Of a DNA stretch of 64,000 bases, positions 31,174 through 41,647 are shown in pieces. The stretch spans positions 310,001 through 374,000 of the forward strand of contig VLTN01000016.1 of NCBI GenBank assembly GCA_008330645.1. Reading direction: 5' to 3'. The notes below the pieces were generated by a model. That model was not told the origin of the DNA and searched no databases. It was given only the letters and a program-made list of their open reading frames with translations. The position numbers and the translations under genes were made by a program. Numbering within the stretch: position 1 is the first letter of the stretch; each line of letters starts with the position of its first letter. This DNA is from Cafeteria roenbergensis. Lineage: Eukaryota; Sar; Bigyra; Bicosoecida; Cafeteriaceae.

Positions 31174-34154
31174 TCACCTCCCGCGCATGAGCACCCGGTC
31201 GAGGGCAAGAAGCGCCTGGTTGCGGGTGGCCGTCTCAGCTTGGGAGTTGCGACCGCCAGACGCGTCCGAGAGAGCCTCGCGGCACCCCCGGAGTAGCAGC
31301 AGCAGAGACCGGCTGCGGTCGGCGCGCTCCTCCTCGGCCAGCGTGCGCCCGCCATCGCCCGCAGCCTCGGCAGCGAGCGTCTGTTGGGCAAACGTGCCAA
31401 ACATCTCTGACGCCTGAAGCGACAAGCACGCGACACAGTGCCTGGGCCACACGGGGAGGGCGCCGCCTCCCACCGCGGCCGCCGACGACGGCCGTTTCAC
31501 CCTTCCATGCCTGCCCGCCGAGTCGTCCACAGTGAACCCCGCCGTCCGGAGCGCCTCGGCAAGCAGCTGGTTTGCCTCTGCCATCGACAGCCCCGCGAGC
31601 TGCAGGTTGGCGCGGGAGCACGCCGCCTGTGCCACCTGCCCGTCGCGGCTCAGAAGCGCGTGCTTGATCGCCCCCGGCGCGTCGCCAGCCCGCCAGCGGG
31701 CCGCCACCACGCGCGCGACGGCCAGGCGCGACCTGAGGGCCTCCACGGCAGCGCCGGCGCCCGCCCTGGCGCTCCTCAGCACGCCATCAGCGGCCCCGCT
31801 GCCCGCCAGCGCCGCGTCTGTGCCGGCTCGGGAGGGGCTGCGCCGGGCCTGCTGCTGGTCGCCGCCTGCCACGAGGGCCAGGCCCGGGCGCCCCGGGAGA
31901 AAGTCTGCCAGGTTGAACCCCTCCGGGCGGTGGCGCTGGCAAGGCAAGAGCGGGCCGCTTCGGAGCGCATGCTGCAAGGGCGGGGAGGCCTTGCGTCGAG
32001 CCGCTGGACCGCCCGCAGCAGAGCGGCTGTCGGCGCCGCCACCCCTGCTGCTGTCAGGGCCGCGCTCCGCAGACGGTGCGCCTGAGAGTCGACCAGCGCG
32101 CTTGCGCTGCCCCCCGGTGGGCCCCCTTGGCGCCGGAGCAAGGCTGTCCGCCTGGGGGCGGCTGCGGGCTTGAAGGGGCGCGGCAGCGCGATCGGCAGCC
32201 GCGTCGGCAGCATGGCCCGCAGAGCTGCGCGGGCGGTGGGAGGCGGCGCCGGCGCGGGGAAACGCCCGCTCAACGCTCGTTGTTGCCTGCCGGTGTCCAG
32301 CCGGGTGCGCTGGGGGGGTGGCCGCACCGTCGCCGCCGGCGTCCCCGAGGCTGCTGTCGGAGGTGTCGTGGCGGTGACGGCGGTGGCGCCGGCGCGCCAG
32401 CGAGTCCACCACGCCTGGGCCGGACAGCTGAGACGCTGCTGCTCCGACCTCTGCGGGCGGCGGCCGTGGTGAGGGGAGAGCGACGGGCGAGCGGCGGCGC
32501 CCGCCAGAGGGGTCCGAGGGCGCGCCTGCCTTGGAGGAGGCGGCTGCGGTGGGGGAGGTGGTGCGCACTCGGCCGCGACGGGGGGGGCTGGGGCGGGCCG
32601 CGCCGGCGAGGGCGGCCGCTCTGCGCCGCATTGCCTCGGATGCCGTGCTGACACTGAACTGCGGCGACTCCGGGCTGCCGCTTCGTCCGGATGAGCGCTC
32701 TGCTCGCCGCCTTCGACTGGCTGCCCTGCTTTCCGCCGGGCTGGCTGTGCCGTCAGCGTGCGCGACCTGGGATCGCCAGAACGTGGCTCCCAGCCTCCCC
32801 GCCACCACGCGCACACTCCCGTGGCGCTCCAGGCTAGCGGAGACGAACTCGGGCCCTGTCGGGCTGGTTCCCGCGCCCACGAATACCGAGGCCACGTCGC
32901 CCAGAGCGGCCCGCTCCACCCCGAGCGAGCGCACCGGGGCCCAGAGCTCGTCCGCCGGGGCTCCGTCGCCAGAGCCAGCGGCGGAGGGGGACGCGACCCC
33001 GCTGCGCTGCGCCGGCGAGGCGCCCCCTCGCTCCCCCGGCGCGCTGCTGCTCGCGCTCCCCGCGCCCCCAAGGGGCTCCAGCCCCCAAGCCCTGACCGCG
33101 TTGCTCGTGACGGAGAGCAGCACCTCGGTTCCGTCAGCGTGCGCCGCCTCGGGGCACGCGGCTGCCACGGTGCCTGCTGCCAGGAAGCCCGTCCACACCA
33201 CTGGGCGCGTCTCCGAGATGCGCCCGCCAGCCACGCCCCCGCTGGCGGCGCCCTGCACCCTCAGCTGCACGTCCCCGGCGCAGCGAGCGCCCGCCCCGGC
33301 GCCCGCCCCGGCCACGTCCCAGCAGCGCACCGAGCGGTCGTCGCCCGCCCCTGTCAGGAGCAGCTCGCTGGGGTGAAACGCGAGGCTGCGGAGAGCGCTC
33401 GTGGACGCCCCAGCTCGCGCCGCAGCCGACCCGCCCCCGACCCGCCGCAGCCGGCTGGCGGAGAGCCGCTGCGGCGGCAGGGCCGCGATCAGCTTGCCAG
33501 CGGCCAAGTCCCAAAGTCGCGCGGTCCCGCCGTCGTCTCCCGTCGCCAGCCACTTCCCGTCCGGGGAGAAGGCGACTGCGGTGACCGCCCCGTCGTGGCC
33601 CTTGTAGCTCACGTACTCTCGGCCTGAGCGAGCGTCCCACAGGCGGACTGCCGCGTCCGCCCCGCCGGACACCAGCACTGCAGGGTTGCCTGGGTGGAAC
33701 CCCACGGTCTTGGCCGCAGCGGCGTGCCCGCGCATCTTTCGCGCGAGGCGCATTCCGGGGAGATCGAACAGAGCCACGGCGCCGCCCTCGGACCCCGAGA
33801 GGAGCAGGTGCTCCGCGGGGTCGAACGCCGCGCACTCCACGCCGCCTCGCGGTCCCGCAAGCTCGCCAAGGGCAGTCTCGCGCCCCAGGCGCCAAACGCG
33901 CAGCAGGCCGTCGCTGCTGCCGGTCGCTAGCAGTTGGCCAGAGCGCGACCCCAGCGCCGCACAAGACGCCATCCCGCTGGCCGACGCCTGGACAGTCTCT
34001 GCGGCTCTCGTTCGGCAAGGGGAGCGGCGCCGCGGGGCTGCTGAGCAAGGGGCAGCCCTCCGCCGCAGCTCGAGTCGCGATTTGCTCGCGAGGCGCAGCG
34101 CCCGATTGCCCCTGTGCGGCGCGCCCGCTCACGCAACTCGCTGAGCCCCGCCAT
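31174..34154 (-). CDS. KATNB1: Katanin p80 (KATNB1), WD40 regulatory subunit
   Basis: Katanin p80 targets the p60 AAA ATPase to centrosomes and basal bodies, where it severs microtubules. In algae it is needed for central-pair assembly and flagellar release. Two exons, 34133-34154 and 31174-33998, give about 948 residues starting MAGLSELQTVQASASG, which aligns with the human N-terminal helix. About residues 15-235 hold WD40 blades with VRLWDARSG, YKGHDGAVTAVAFSPDGKWL, ARLWDLAAGK and VRCWDV. A long Ser/Ala/Pro/Arg-rich linker follows. About residues 760-935 form the con80 domain that binds p60 (RSRLAVARVVAARWRAGDAP, LPVWPRHCVACLSLQASEMF). It is longer than the human protein (655 residues) because of the linker. 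It is divergent from the syntaxin-6-like gene, 181 bp apart. Confidence 0.88.
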
Positions 34155-34335
34155 GGCGCGTCAGCACAGGGAGGCAGGGCACGCAGCCGCCCGGGCAGGC
34201 TCCTGGGCCGGCGCGCCCCGCGCGAGTTCTCGGTGTGCCCGCTCGGCCCAGAGCCTGGCAGAGCCGCCCAGCCGTGGCCTTGGCACCGAAATCGGCGGCT
34301 GCTGCGCAAGCAATCCGCAGCACTCAGGCTCCCGC
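34155..34335. promoter_or_regulatory. Shared upstream region of KATNB1 and Qc-SNARE genes
   Basis: Only 181 bp separates the two start codons. No TATA-like element is seen. A compact bidirectional promoter is inferred. Confidence 0.35.
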
Positions 34336-35661
34336 ATGGCCAGCACCCCTCTGATGAGCCGCGCAGACCCTTTCCTGCTCGTCAGCGAGTGAGAGCGCGC
34401 GCCAGTGCGCCTCCCGGGGCGGATATCCCGCCCCGCCCGTGCCCTCTCGGCCATTGCGCGCGGGAGGCGCTGCCGTCCGCGCTCCCGCGGCAGCGCCCCC
34501 TCTCCCCGAATGCCCACGGGACGGCCGGGCCGCACGCTGGTGGCTCTCCGGTTTGTAGGCGGGCCCAGCTCGCTCGCGGGCCGCGTCGTTCCGGGGTGCT
34601 GATCGAGGCCGGCGGGGCGGGCGAGGGGCTGCGCGGCCTGTGCCATCGCGCGCGTTGAACATTTGCCTTTCCGAGACGCCCACCGCCCTCGCTGACCCGA
34701 TTCCGCCCGCCCATCGCCTGCGCCGCGCAGCACCCTCACGGGCAACCTGGAAAGTCTGCACACCTCTCTGGAGGAATGGCGCCACCTGCTGACGACCACG
34801 GACACGGCGACCAGCGGGGAGTTCCAGGAGAAGGAGCGAGGTGAGGCACATTCGCCTGGCGATGCCGGTCGCGACCCCCCGTTGCGTGCACCGCCGCCCA
34901 ACCGACTGGTCGAGCCTTGGTGCGCACGCGTCGGCGTTTTGGGCGTCGTGCCCTCGCGCACAGGGACCACGCGTGTCGACGGCGCTGCCCCGGAACGTTC
35001 GCGGCCGTCTGCTCGCCACCAGCCTCAACCTGTGCCACCGTGTGTTTGCAACCCCGCAGAGCTGCGCACGGGCGTGCTCAAGGCGCGCAAGATGATTGTG
35101 GAGCTGGACAAGGTGGTGAACCAGCTGGAGGCCAAGCGCGGCCAGCATGCGGACGTGGACAGCGCCGAGCTTGCGCGCCGCCGCGAGACGCTGTCCCGCC
35201 ACGAAGCCAGTGTGGTTGCGATCGAAAAGGCCCTGGAGTCCCGGCAGGCCAGGGACAAGCGCGCCAAGGACAGGGACACGGCGGAGCGCAACCGGCGCAA
35301 GAAGGAGCGCGAGGCGGAGGCGGCGGCGGAGACGGCGGCCGCTCGCGCCCACGGCGACTTCCTCGGGCAGCACCAGAGCATGCAGCAGCTGGAGCGCGAG
35401 CGCCAGGACGAGCAAATCGATCGCATTGACGGCATCCTGGAGACCACGCATCAGCGCGCGATCCTCATTGGCCAAGAGCTGAAGCACCAGCACACTGCGC
35501 TCGAGGACATGCACGGCGAGATGACCGAGGCCCGCACGGGCATCGAGGGGGCGACGGCCAGGATACAGGCGCTGCTCAAGACCAAGGACAACCGCATGAT
35601 CTGCCTCATCATCGTCCTCATCGTCATCCTTGTCGTCTTGGGTGTCGTGGCCCTCAGCTGA
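34336..35661 (+). CDS. Syntaxin-6/SYP61-type Qc-SNARE
   Basis: Qc-SNAREs of this class work in trans-Golgi/endosome fusion. Exons 34336-34388, 34731-34840 and 35060-35661 join in phase to 254 residues, almost exactly the length of human syntaxin-6 (255). The N-terminus (SRADPFLLVSDTLTGNLESL) matches the DPF start and first helix of the syntaxin-6 N domain. ELRTGVLKARKMIVELDKVV corresponds to its third helix. A charged linker leads to the SNARE helix of about 60 residues near 165-228, with the zero-layer Gln in ELKHQHTALEDM. A C-terminal anchor (MICLIIVLIVILVVLGVVAL) ends the protein. Syntaxin-8 or SYP5-like assignment is possible, but the N-terminal helices favour syntaxin-6. Confidence 0.85.
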
Positions 35662-36089
35662 GCACGCCGCCAACTGGCCGCCCCCCTCTCCCGGCTGTGC
35701 CAAACGCTGCTGCGCTGCAGCCAGCAGCGCTGCCAGCGACCCCCCTGCGATGCTGCGTGCTTTGCGTGCGTGTGCATCGTATCCTCCCGTTTGTATTCGA
35801 GTCGCAATGTGCCGTGCGTTTTGTTGGTTCGCGTGCTCGCTTGGCGCGTGGAGCACTCGTGCAGGCGAGACGCTGCCGCGGCGGCATGCATCTCCACTTC
35901 TCTTTCTCGTTCCGAATTTTCCCCGCCCTCTCCGCCACGCCACACGCACGGGCACGCACGGGCAGGCAGGCGGGCTGTGGGGCTTGCCGGGGACAAGAGG
36001 CACTTGGGGTGCGAATCGCGCAGTCGTCGCCGCTTCTGCCCCAAGCGAGATCGGGTTTCTCGCGTGGCGGCCTTCGCTGGGTGGGGCGC
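35662..36089. other. Convergent 3' region after the SNARE gene
   Basis: It lies between the SNARE stop and the stop of the 1726-residue protein. A TG-rich stretch (TTTGCGTGCGTGTGCATCGT) lies at 35761-35780, about 100 nt after the SNARE stop. The rest is pyrimidine-rich and shows no supported gene. Confidence 0.35.
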
Positions 36090-39000
36090 TCAGGGCTGGT
36101 CCGCCCACATGTCCGCGAGGCGGCTGTCCAGCTCGGCATCGCCGTCCAGGTCGGGGATCTCGGCGTCAAGCTCGACGCGCAGGCGCTGGCGCTCCGAAGC
36201 GGAGATCTCGTGGCCAGCCTCGCGATGGCGCAAGGCCCGCTGCAGTCGCGACGACGGGATGGGCCGAGCGGTTGTGCGCAGGGCGCGCTCCTCCCAGGGA
36301 GGAGGCAGGCGGACGAGGTCGTCGGTCGTGTCGTCCACTTCGGCAAGGCGTACGCCGCCGTAGCCCGGGCGACCGCCGCGCGCGGCAGTGCGTGGGCGGG
36401 ACCTGGAGCCGCCGCGCGCGGGGGCGGACTGGGGCGCCTCCGTCTGACGCGAGGTCTGGGCCGGAGAGCGCAGGGCATCCCTGTATGGGGCGGTTGCGGA
36501 CCCGGTGTCGTCCTCCCACCCGCGCCGACGGGAGGCAGCGACCGCTGCCTCCTGCACCGTGAGCGGGCTCGTGGCGCGCACTTGGAGCGCGCTCGCAGTC
36601 GAGCCGCGGCTGCGCTGGCGGGCCTCTGCGTCACTGTCGTCGCCCTCGTCCGCGGATGCCCCAGCAGCGCCTCGCACAGGCGAGTGTGGGGCGTCGGCAT
36701 CAACGTCGTCGCCAGCGTCTGCCTCTGCGTCAAGAAGCGCCTCCATTGCCTCGGCCTCGCCAAGGTCTCTGGCGGCGGCGCGCGCCAGCACTGCAGCGGA
36801 CGTGGCGTGACCCGAAGCAGATGCGCGCCAGCCAAAGCGATTGGGCCTGTGGTGGCGACGCGGCGATGCGCCGTCGAGTCCGTCCCGCGGACGACCGGCC
36901 GCTTCCGCGGGCTTGCTGCCGTTCGCTCCGGTAAGCGGATCGATGGCCATGCCAAGGGCAGGCGCGGGGGTTCCGGCCGCGGAGGGGCCAGTCTGGGGCT
37001 CGTGGTGCGGGGAGTCTGGGGCGTCCGTGTCCAGAGCGAAGGTGACGCTCGTTGCACGTTTGGCCTTGCGCCGGCGGCGGCTTCCGCGGCGGCCACCAGC
37101 GACGACACGGGTGGACGCGGCCCCTGCGCCGTCTGACTCGGCGCCGTCGTGTCCCGCAGACGACGAACGCACGGCGTCGGCGTCTTCCGTGGAGTGCGTC
37201 CCGCAGGACTCGCGCCGCTCGGAGCGATCCGTTGGGCCGGCCAGCGCCAGGGGCGCGCGCAGACGCGAGCCTGGGGAGCGGGCCTGCTCGCTTGCGCTTG
37301 CGCGGGAGGCGCTGCCATCGAGCCGCTCGGACACTAGGGCACCCTGTCCGCCGCAGCCGCCGTTGTCCTTGTCTTCCTCCTCCTCGTCCTCGTCCTCTTC
37401 CTCGTCCTCGTCCTCGTCGTCGAGGCGGTCGTCCTCGTCTCCGTCGTCTTCGGACGTGTCCGGGAAGTCATCCTCGTCCGGCTCGCCTGCGCCGCTGAAG
37501 CCCAGGGGCCGCCGCTGGGCCGCCTGGGCGTCCATGCGAAGGCCAGATGCATCCGAGTGGTTGCCCCCGCCACCGGTTGAGGCCGCGCCGGCGAAGGTTG
37601 CGCCGTCGCTGCGGTAGCTGCCTGCTGACGCAGCTGACCCGAACCCCGACGCGACACCGCGGTGGAGCCTCCCAGGCATGTGGGATCCCAGCATGAGGGC
37701 TCCTGACCCAGCCTCAGCTTCCTCGATGGGAGCAAGGCCGCCGACGGACAGCGAGGGCAAGCCCGTTTCCGACATGCCTGCGCTAGGGAGCGGGACGCGG
37801 CGATTCTCAGCTTCGCCCTCCCTGGCGCGGCCCTGGCCAGGGGTAGCGTCGCCCGGTGCCGCCTGGGGGGCCAGGGTTGGCGTCGGGGGGCGCACTTCGA
37901 CGGAGGCGACTTCCACGTGCGAGCCGTGGTCGTCGTCGTCGTCCACGTGCCCGTGGGCAGAGCGGGCGTACGGCACCTGCGGAGCGGCGCCCGGGAGGAC
38001 ACCGCCGCCCCCAGCAACGGGCACAAAGGCAGCCGAGCTGGAGGCGCTCGGCATGCCCGCAGAATCGCTGGTCGCTCCACGGCGCAACGCTCCAGCACCT
38101 CCGGAGGGGTCTCGGCCTGCTGCGGGCGTGTCAAACCCGGACCCGGCTCCTGCGCCACTGATTCGCGCTTCGGCAACGCTGCCTGCCGTCGTGGACGCAT
38201 CTTCGTTGCGGCCCCTCGCCGACCGCCCCAACCGAGCAGCAACAGCTTCGTGCCTGACCGCAACGAAGCTCGCCCGGCCGCTGGACGAGTCGCCGCCATG
38301 CCCCAGCAGGTCGCCCTGGTCTGCAGCCTGCGCGCCGCCCGCCCCAGCCGCGGGGAGCGCGGCGCCTCCCCCTTCGCCCGCACTGCCGTTGTCGTCGTCG
38401 CGGCCGCGGTTCCCATCCGGGGCGCCGCCCACTTCCAGCCCGGCGAACCGCAAAGGCCCTCCCTCCTCGCCCTCGTCCTGCTCTTCCTCTGCCCCCCTGG
38501 GTCCGCCGCCTTGCATGCCTTCGACCTCTTCCTCACGTGCGTCTTCCCCCTGTCTCTCCTGGTCGCCCTCCTCCTCCCCTTCCTCCTCCTCCTCCTCGTC
38601 ACCGTCGTCCTCTTCATCTTCTTCCTCATCCCCGCCTTCCTTCACCGCTCTGGTCGAGAGCGACGAGTAGATCTGGGATCGGCGTCCGCCCGCGCCAGCA
38701 CTCTCAGCGCCGTGCGTGTCCGCTGCGGACGCTGCGCCCGCCGTCAGCTGAGCGACGGATGCTACAGAGGCCCATGACGGCGCAGCGCCGGTGCTGGTGC
38801 CATCGTGCACGTGGCCGTGCCGCCCTGCCGGCGACGCGTGGTCGGCGGAGGTGAGCACGGCATGCTCCGCGTCGCCGGCTGCAGCAGCGACGGCGGAGGC
38901 GGCCTCGTCTCCATCGCTGCTTTGAGAGAGGGCATGCATGTCGTCGTCGCTGTCGTCCGCGGGCCGAGAAGCGCCGCCCTCCACGTCAGGAGCTCCCACG

Positions 39001-41270
39001 CTGAAAGCTCCGCCCAGCTTCGAGCCGCTGTGCAGCCCGCCACTGCCGGACCCGCTGCCCGTGCCGCTGCGCCCAGCTCCCTGCTCGAGGCGGGACGCGA
39101 CAGCGCCGCGGAGGGCCGAGCGGCCACGCCCGGCGCCCGCCGCCCGAAACTCGTCAGATACGCTCTTCCCAAACGCATCGCCAGCCCCTCCGGCCGCTGC
39201 CGCGACGTCATGGGCTGGTTCCGCGCGGCGGAGCACCTCTCCGGCCGCGCCAAACTCTCGGCCAGCACCGAGGCGCGGGCGAGCGAGTCCTTGCGGGCCG
39301 TGCTCGCCGTCGTCATCATCGTGGCCTTCGCGGTCGTCTGCAGCGCAGAGCTCGCCGCCCTCACCATCCTGGTCGTCCTCCTCGTCGCCCTCCTCCGCGT
39401 CCCTTGCCGCTTCGTCCTCCGGCGCCAGCTGCGCCGCGACAGAGAGCCTCGACGAGAAGTCGCGGCCGCTCCTGTGCCTGGCAACGGCGTCGTCGCCGCG
39501 GTCCTCGCCATCGTGGTCATGGTCTTGGTCGCCACCGTGGCGTGTGACGTCGACATGGTCGTCGTCGTCGTCGTCGTCGATGTGTGCCGCCTGACCCTGG
39601 GTCGACGAGGCCGAGCAGCCGCCGACGGTGCTGCCACACATATCCGAGCCGCGACGGCGGCGGGCGGAGCGGCCTGAGGCGCTGTGGCGAAGGTGCAGGC
39701 TGTGGCTTCCGAACTGGGAGCCGGCGTCGCTCCACTCGGACCAGCCTGCGCCTCCTGCCTGCGCTGCCTGGCTGGCCTGGCCGTCGTCCTCCTCGTCCTC
39801 GTCGTAGTAGCCCGCGCCGTGGGCAGCTGCGGCGCGCCGGGACGAGGCAAGACCACTTTGCTCGCGGCCGGGCCCGCTGGAGACTGGGTGCCTCTGCGGA
39901 CGCCCGTGGCGGCGCCCTGAGGCGGCCTCCGCGACGTCGCCCTGTCCGTCCACGCTCGGGGCCGCAAGGCCGGTGGCATCGAGCTCTCCGTCGCCACCAT
40001 GCCCGCGAATGAGGGCGAGGCGCGCAGCGTCCTCGTCGTCGTCGGCGGTGGCTCCGGCATCAACGAGGACGGAAGAGGCACCGGCTGCGTGGCGGCCCGG
40101 GCCAGCTCCCAGCCGCGTCCCATTCAGGGCGTGGGCAAGCGCCGCCGCGCGGTAGACGCTGTCGCGTGAGACGACGGAGGCCGTGTCTGCCTGGGCCGCC
40201 TCGCTGTCAGCGCCGGCGGCGGAGGAGGCGCCGGACGCCGCGCCGCCCAGGCCGGGAAGACCCACGGGCGCGCCGGCCACGCGTCCCTCCGCGCCGGCAG
40301 CGGCGGGGCGCTTGCTTGCGCCGAGCACGCCGGACGCGCCACCGCCTGCCACGTGGCTCGGCAGGGCGGGCGGGCTCACGCGCTCGGCGCGGGCAAGCAG
40401 GGCCGTGCGGGCCGGGCCGGCAGGGGTCCTGTCGTGCTCAAGCAGCAGGGCAAAGAGCTCGTCCTCCTCGGACCCGCCGGCCGGCGGAGCGGGGGCTTGT
40501 GGCGCAGGCGCGCGTGTTGCTTGAAGCGCTTCCGCTGGAGCGGCCGCGGGGGGAGGAATTGGCGGCCGGCGAGAGGCCGAGCGACTCCGAGGCTCGGGCA
40601 TGGCGCTGGCGGAGCCGGGGTCGGCGGACAGCGACGGGATGGGCGGCGCAGGAGCGGCGCCTCGGAGGACGGAGGCGGCGCGCTCCGGTGCCCCCACCGA
40701 GGCACTTGCTGCCCAGCGCGAGCCGCCCCCGCCGCCGCCGCCGCCGCCGCCGCCGTCCCATGCGGAGTCGTTCCCGTCGTGCTCGCTGCCCGCGGCAAAG
40801 GGCGAGGCGGCGGCGCGAGTGCTAGGCCCCGCCCAAATGGAACCGGAAAGGTCGGCGGCCGCGGCCGAGCTCGGGGCGGCGTGCGCGCCGGACGCACTGC
40901 CGCCGCCGTTGCCGCCAGTGGCATCAAAGGGTCGGCGCAGGGCGTCCTCTGGCGCGCGGTTGAGCGAGACAGCTCCGCCGAGCGCTACCGCTCCGCCGCT
41001 GAGGCCCGCGAACTGCGGGGAGTCGCAGGACATGCGGCGGCGAGGCACCTGCCGGCCGCGGCCTTCCCTTCCAGTCTCCCTGTCGGGGCTGGGGCCGCGG
41101 CCCGCGCGCACGTGCGCCGCTCCGACGGCGATGTCGTACACGCTCGCGACGATCCGAGCAAGCGCGTGACGGGACACCGCGCCCTGCGCGTGAAGCTCCG
41201 CCAGCTCGGCGAGGAGGTCATCAACCTCAACATAGAGGCGTGGGCGCCGCGGCTGAGCGGGCGCGTACAT
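36090..41270 (-). CDS. Very large acidic, disordered protein of unknown family
   Basis: An uninterrupted 1726-codon frame from an ATG at 41270. Only the two ends look folded. Residues about 10-55 (LYVEVDDLLAELAELHAQGA, ALARIVASVYDIAVG) form a likely helical pair. The last 80 residues contain VRLPPPWEERAL and a charged helical stretch ending in SRLADMWADQP. The middle is Ala/Gly/Ser low complexity, with poly-Gly near residue 180 and several long Asp/Glu or Asp/His runs, including an EEDEEDDGDEEEEEE block and a DHDHDGEDRGDD block. No family is recognised. The composition suggests a nuclear or calcium/metal-buffering protein, but that is speculation. Introns inside this frame cannot be excluded. 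It is divergent from CCT8. Confidence 0.6.
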   Translation of the reverse strand: MYAPAQPRRPRLYVEVDDLLAELAELHAQGAVSRHALARIVASVYDIAVGAAHVRAGRGPSPDRETGREGRGRQVPRRRMSCDSPQFAGLSGGAVALGGAVSLNRAPEDALRRPFDATGGNGGGSASGAHAAPSSAAAADLSGSIWAGPSTRAAASPFAAGSEHDGNDSAWDGGGGGGGGGGGSRWAASASVGAPERAASVLRGAAPAPPIPSLSADPGSASAMPEPRSRSASRRPPIPPPAAAPAEALQATRAPAPQAPAPPAGGSEEDELFALLLEHDRTPAGPARTALLARAERVSPPALPSHVAGGGASGVLGASKRPAAAGAEGRVAGAPVGLPGLGGAASGASSAAGADSEAAQADTASVVSRDSVYRAAALAHALNGTRLGAGPGRHAAGASSVLVDAGATADDDEDAARLALIRGHGGDGELDATGLAAPSVDGQGDVAEAASGRRHGRPQRHPVSSGPGREQSGLASSRRAAAAHGAGYYDEDEEDDGQASQAAQAGGAGWSEWSDAGSQFGSHSLHLRHSASGRSARRRRGSDMCGSTVGGCSASSTQGQAAHIDDDDDDDHVDVTRHGGDQDHDHDGEDRGDDAVARHRSGRDFSSRLSVAAQLAPEDEAARDAEEGDEEDDQDGEGGELCAADDREGHDDDDGEHGPQGLARPRLGAGREFGAAGEVLRRAEPAHDVAAAAGGAGDAFGKSVSDEFRAAGAGRGRSALRGAVASRLEQGAGRSGTGSGSGSGGLHSGSKLGGAFSVGAPDVEGGASRPADDSDDDMHALSQSSDGDEAASAVAAAAGDAEHAVLTSADHASPAGRHGHVHDGTSTGAAPSWASVASVAQLTAGAASAADTHGAESAGAGGRRSQIYSSLSTRAVKEGGDEEEDEEDDGDEEEEEEGEEEGDQERQGEDAREEEVEGMQGGGPRGAEEEQDEGEEGGPLRFAGLEVGGAPDGNRGRDDDNGSAGEGGGAALPAAGAGGAQAADQGDLLGHGGDSSSGRASFVAVRHEAVAARLGRSARGRNEDASTTAGSVAEARISGAGAGSGFDTPAAGRDPSGGAGALRRGATSDSAGMPSASSSAAFVPVAGGGGVLPGAAPQVPYARSAHGHVDDDDDHGSHVEVASVEVRPPTPTLAPQAAPGDATPGQGRAREGEAENRRVPLPSAGMSETGLPSLSVGGLAPIEEAEAGSGALMLGSHMPGRLHRGVASGFGSAASAGSYRSDGATFAGAASTGGGGNHSDASGLRMDAQAAQRRPLGFSGAGEPDEDDFPDTSEDDGDEDDRLDDEDEDEEEDEDEEEEDKDNGGCGGQGALVSERLDGSASRASASEQARSPGSRLRAPLALAGPTDRSERRESCGTHSTEDADAVRSSSAGHDGAESDGAGAASTRVVAGGRRGSRRRRKAKRATSVTFALDTDAPDSPHHEPQTGPSAAGTPAPALGMAIDPLTGANGSKPAEAAGRPRDGLDGASPRRHHRPNRFGWRASASGHATSAAVLARAAARDLGEAEAMEALLDAEADAGDDVDADAPHSPVRGAAGASADEGDDSDAEARQRSRGSTASALQVRATSPLTVQEAAVAASRRRGWEDDTGSATAPYRDALRSPAQTSRQTEAPQSAPARGGSRSRPRTAARGGRPGYGGVRLAEVDDTTDDLVRLPPPWEERALRTTARPIPSSRLQRALRHREAGHEISASERQRLRVELDAEIPDLDGDAELDSRLADMWADQP

Positions 41271-41647
41271 GGCCGGGGGCCCGGGGGGGGCTCGAGCCTG
41301 GCCGGTCGCGGCAGGGGGGGAAGCAGCTCCTCAAGCGCGCGGCCCTTTGCGAGGGCGCCGGGCAGCGGACGCTTGGCCGGCTGCTGGTGGCGCGTCGCAA
41401 GCCGGTGGCCCCGGCTGCGAGCAAGAGACGGGAGCCGCGCTCGGGAAGGGGGCGGCCGAGGCTGGAGTTGTGGCCGGCCTCGCGCGCCGGGCAAAGCCAA
41501 CTCGACGGGCCACGGAGTTCGCGGCCGGCGGGCAGAGCCGGCGGATGACAGCAAAGCCAACCAACGTTGGGCTCCTTTGGCGCCGGCCTCCTGCTCGCGC
41601 CAGTGCCCTCCGGCGGGGCAGGCACTCTCGCAAGCCAGCCGTCAGAG
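41271..41647. promoter_or_regulatory. Shared upstream region of the acidic protein and CCT8 genes
   Basis: This 377 bp lies between divergent start codons, with G-rich runs near 41279-41325 and no TATA-like element. Promoter function is inferred from position. Confidence 0.3.

Noticed and set aside
35697-37136. 479-residue plus-strand frame over the end of the acidic protein gene
   Set aside because: Starts in the 3' region of the SNARE gene and mirrors the acidic protein. No domain is seen.
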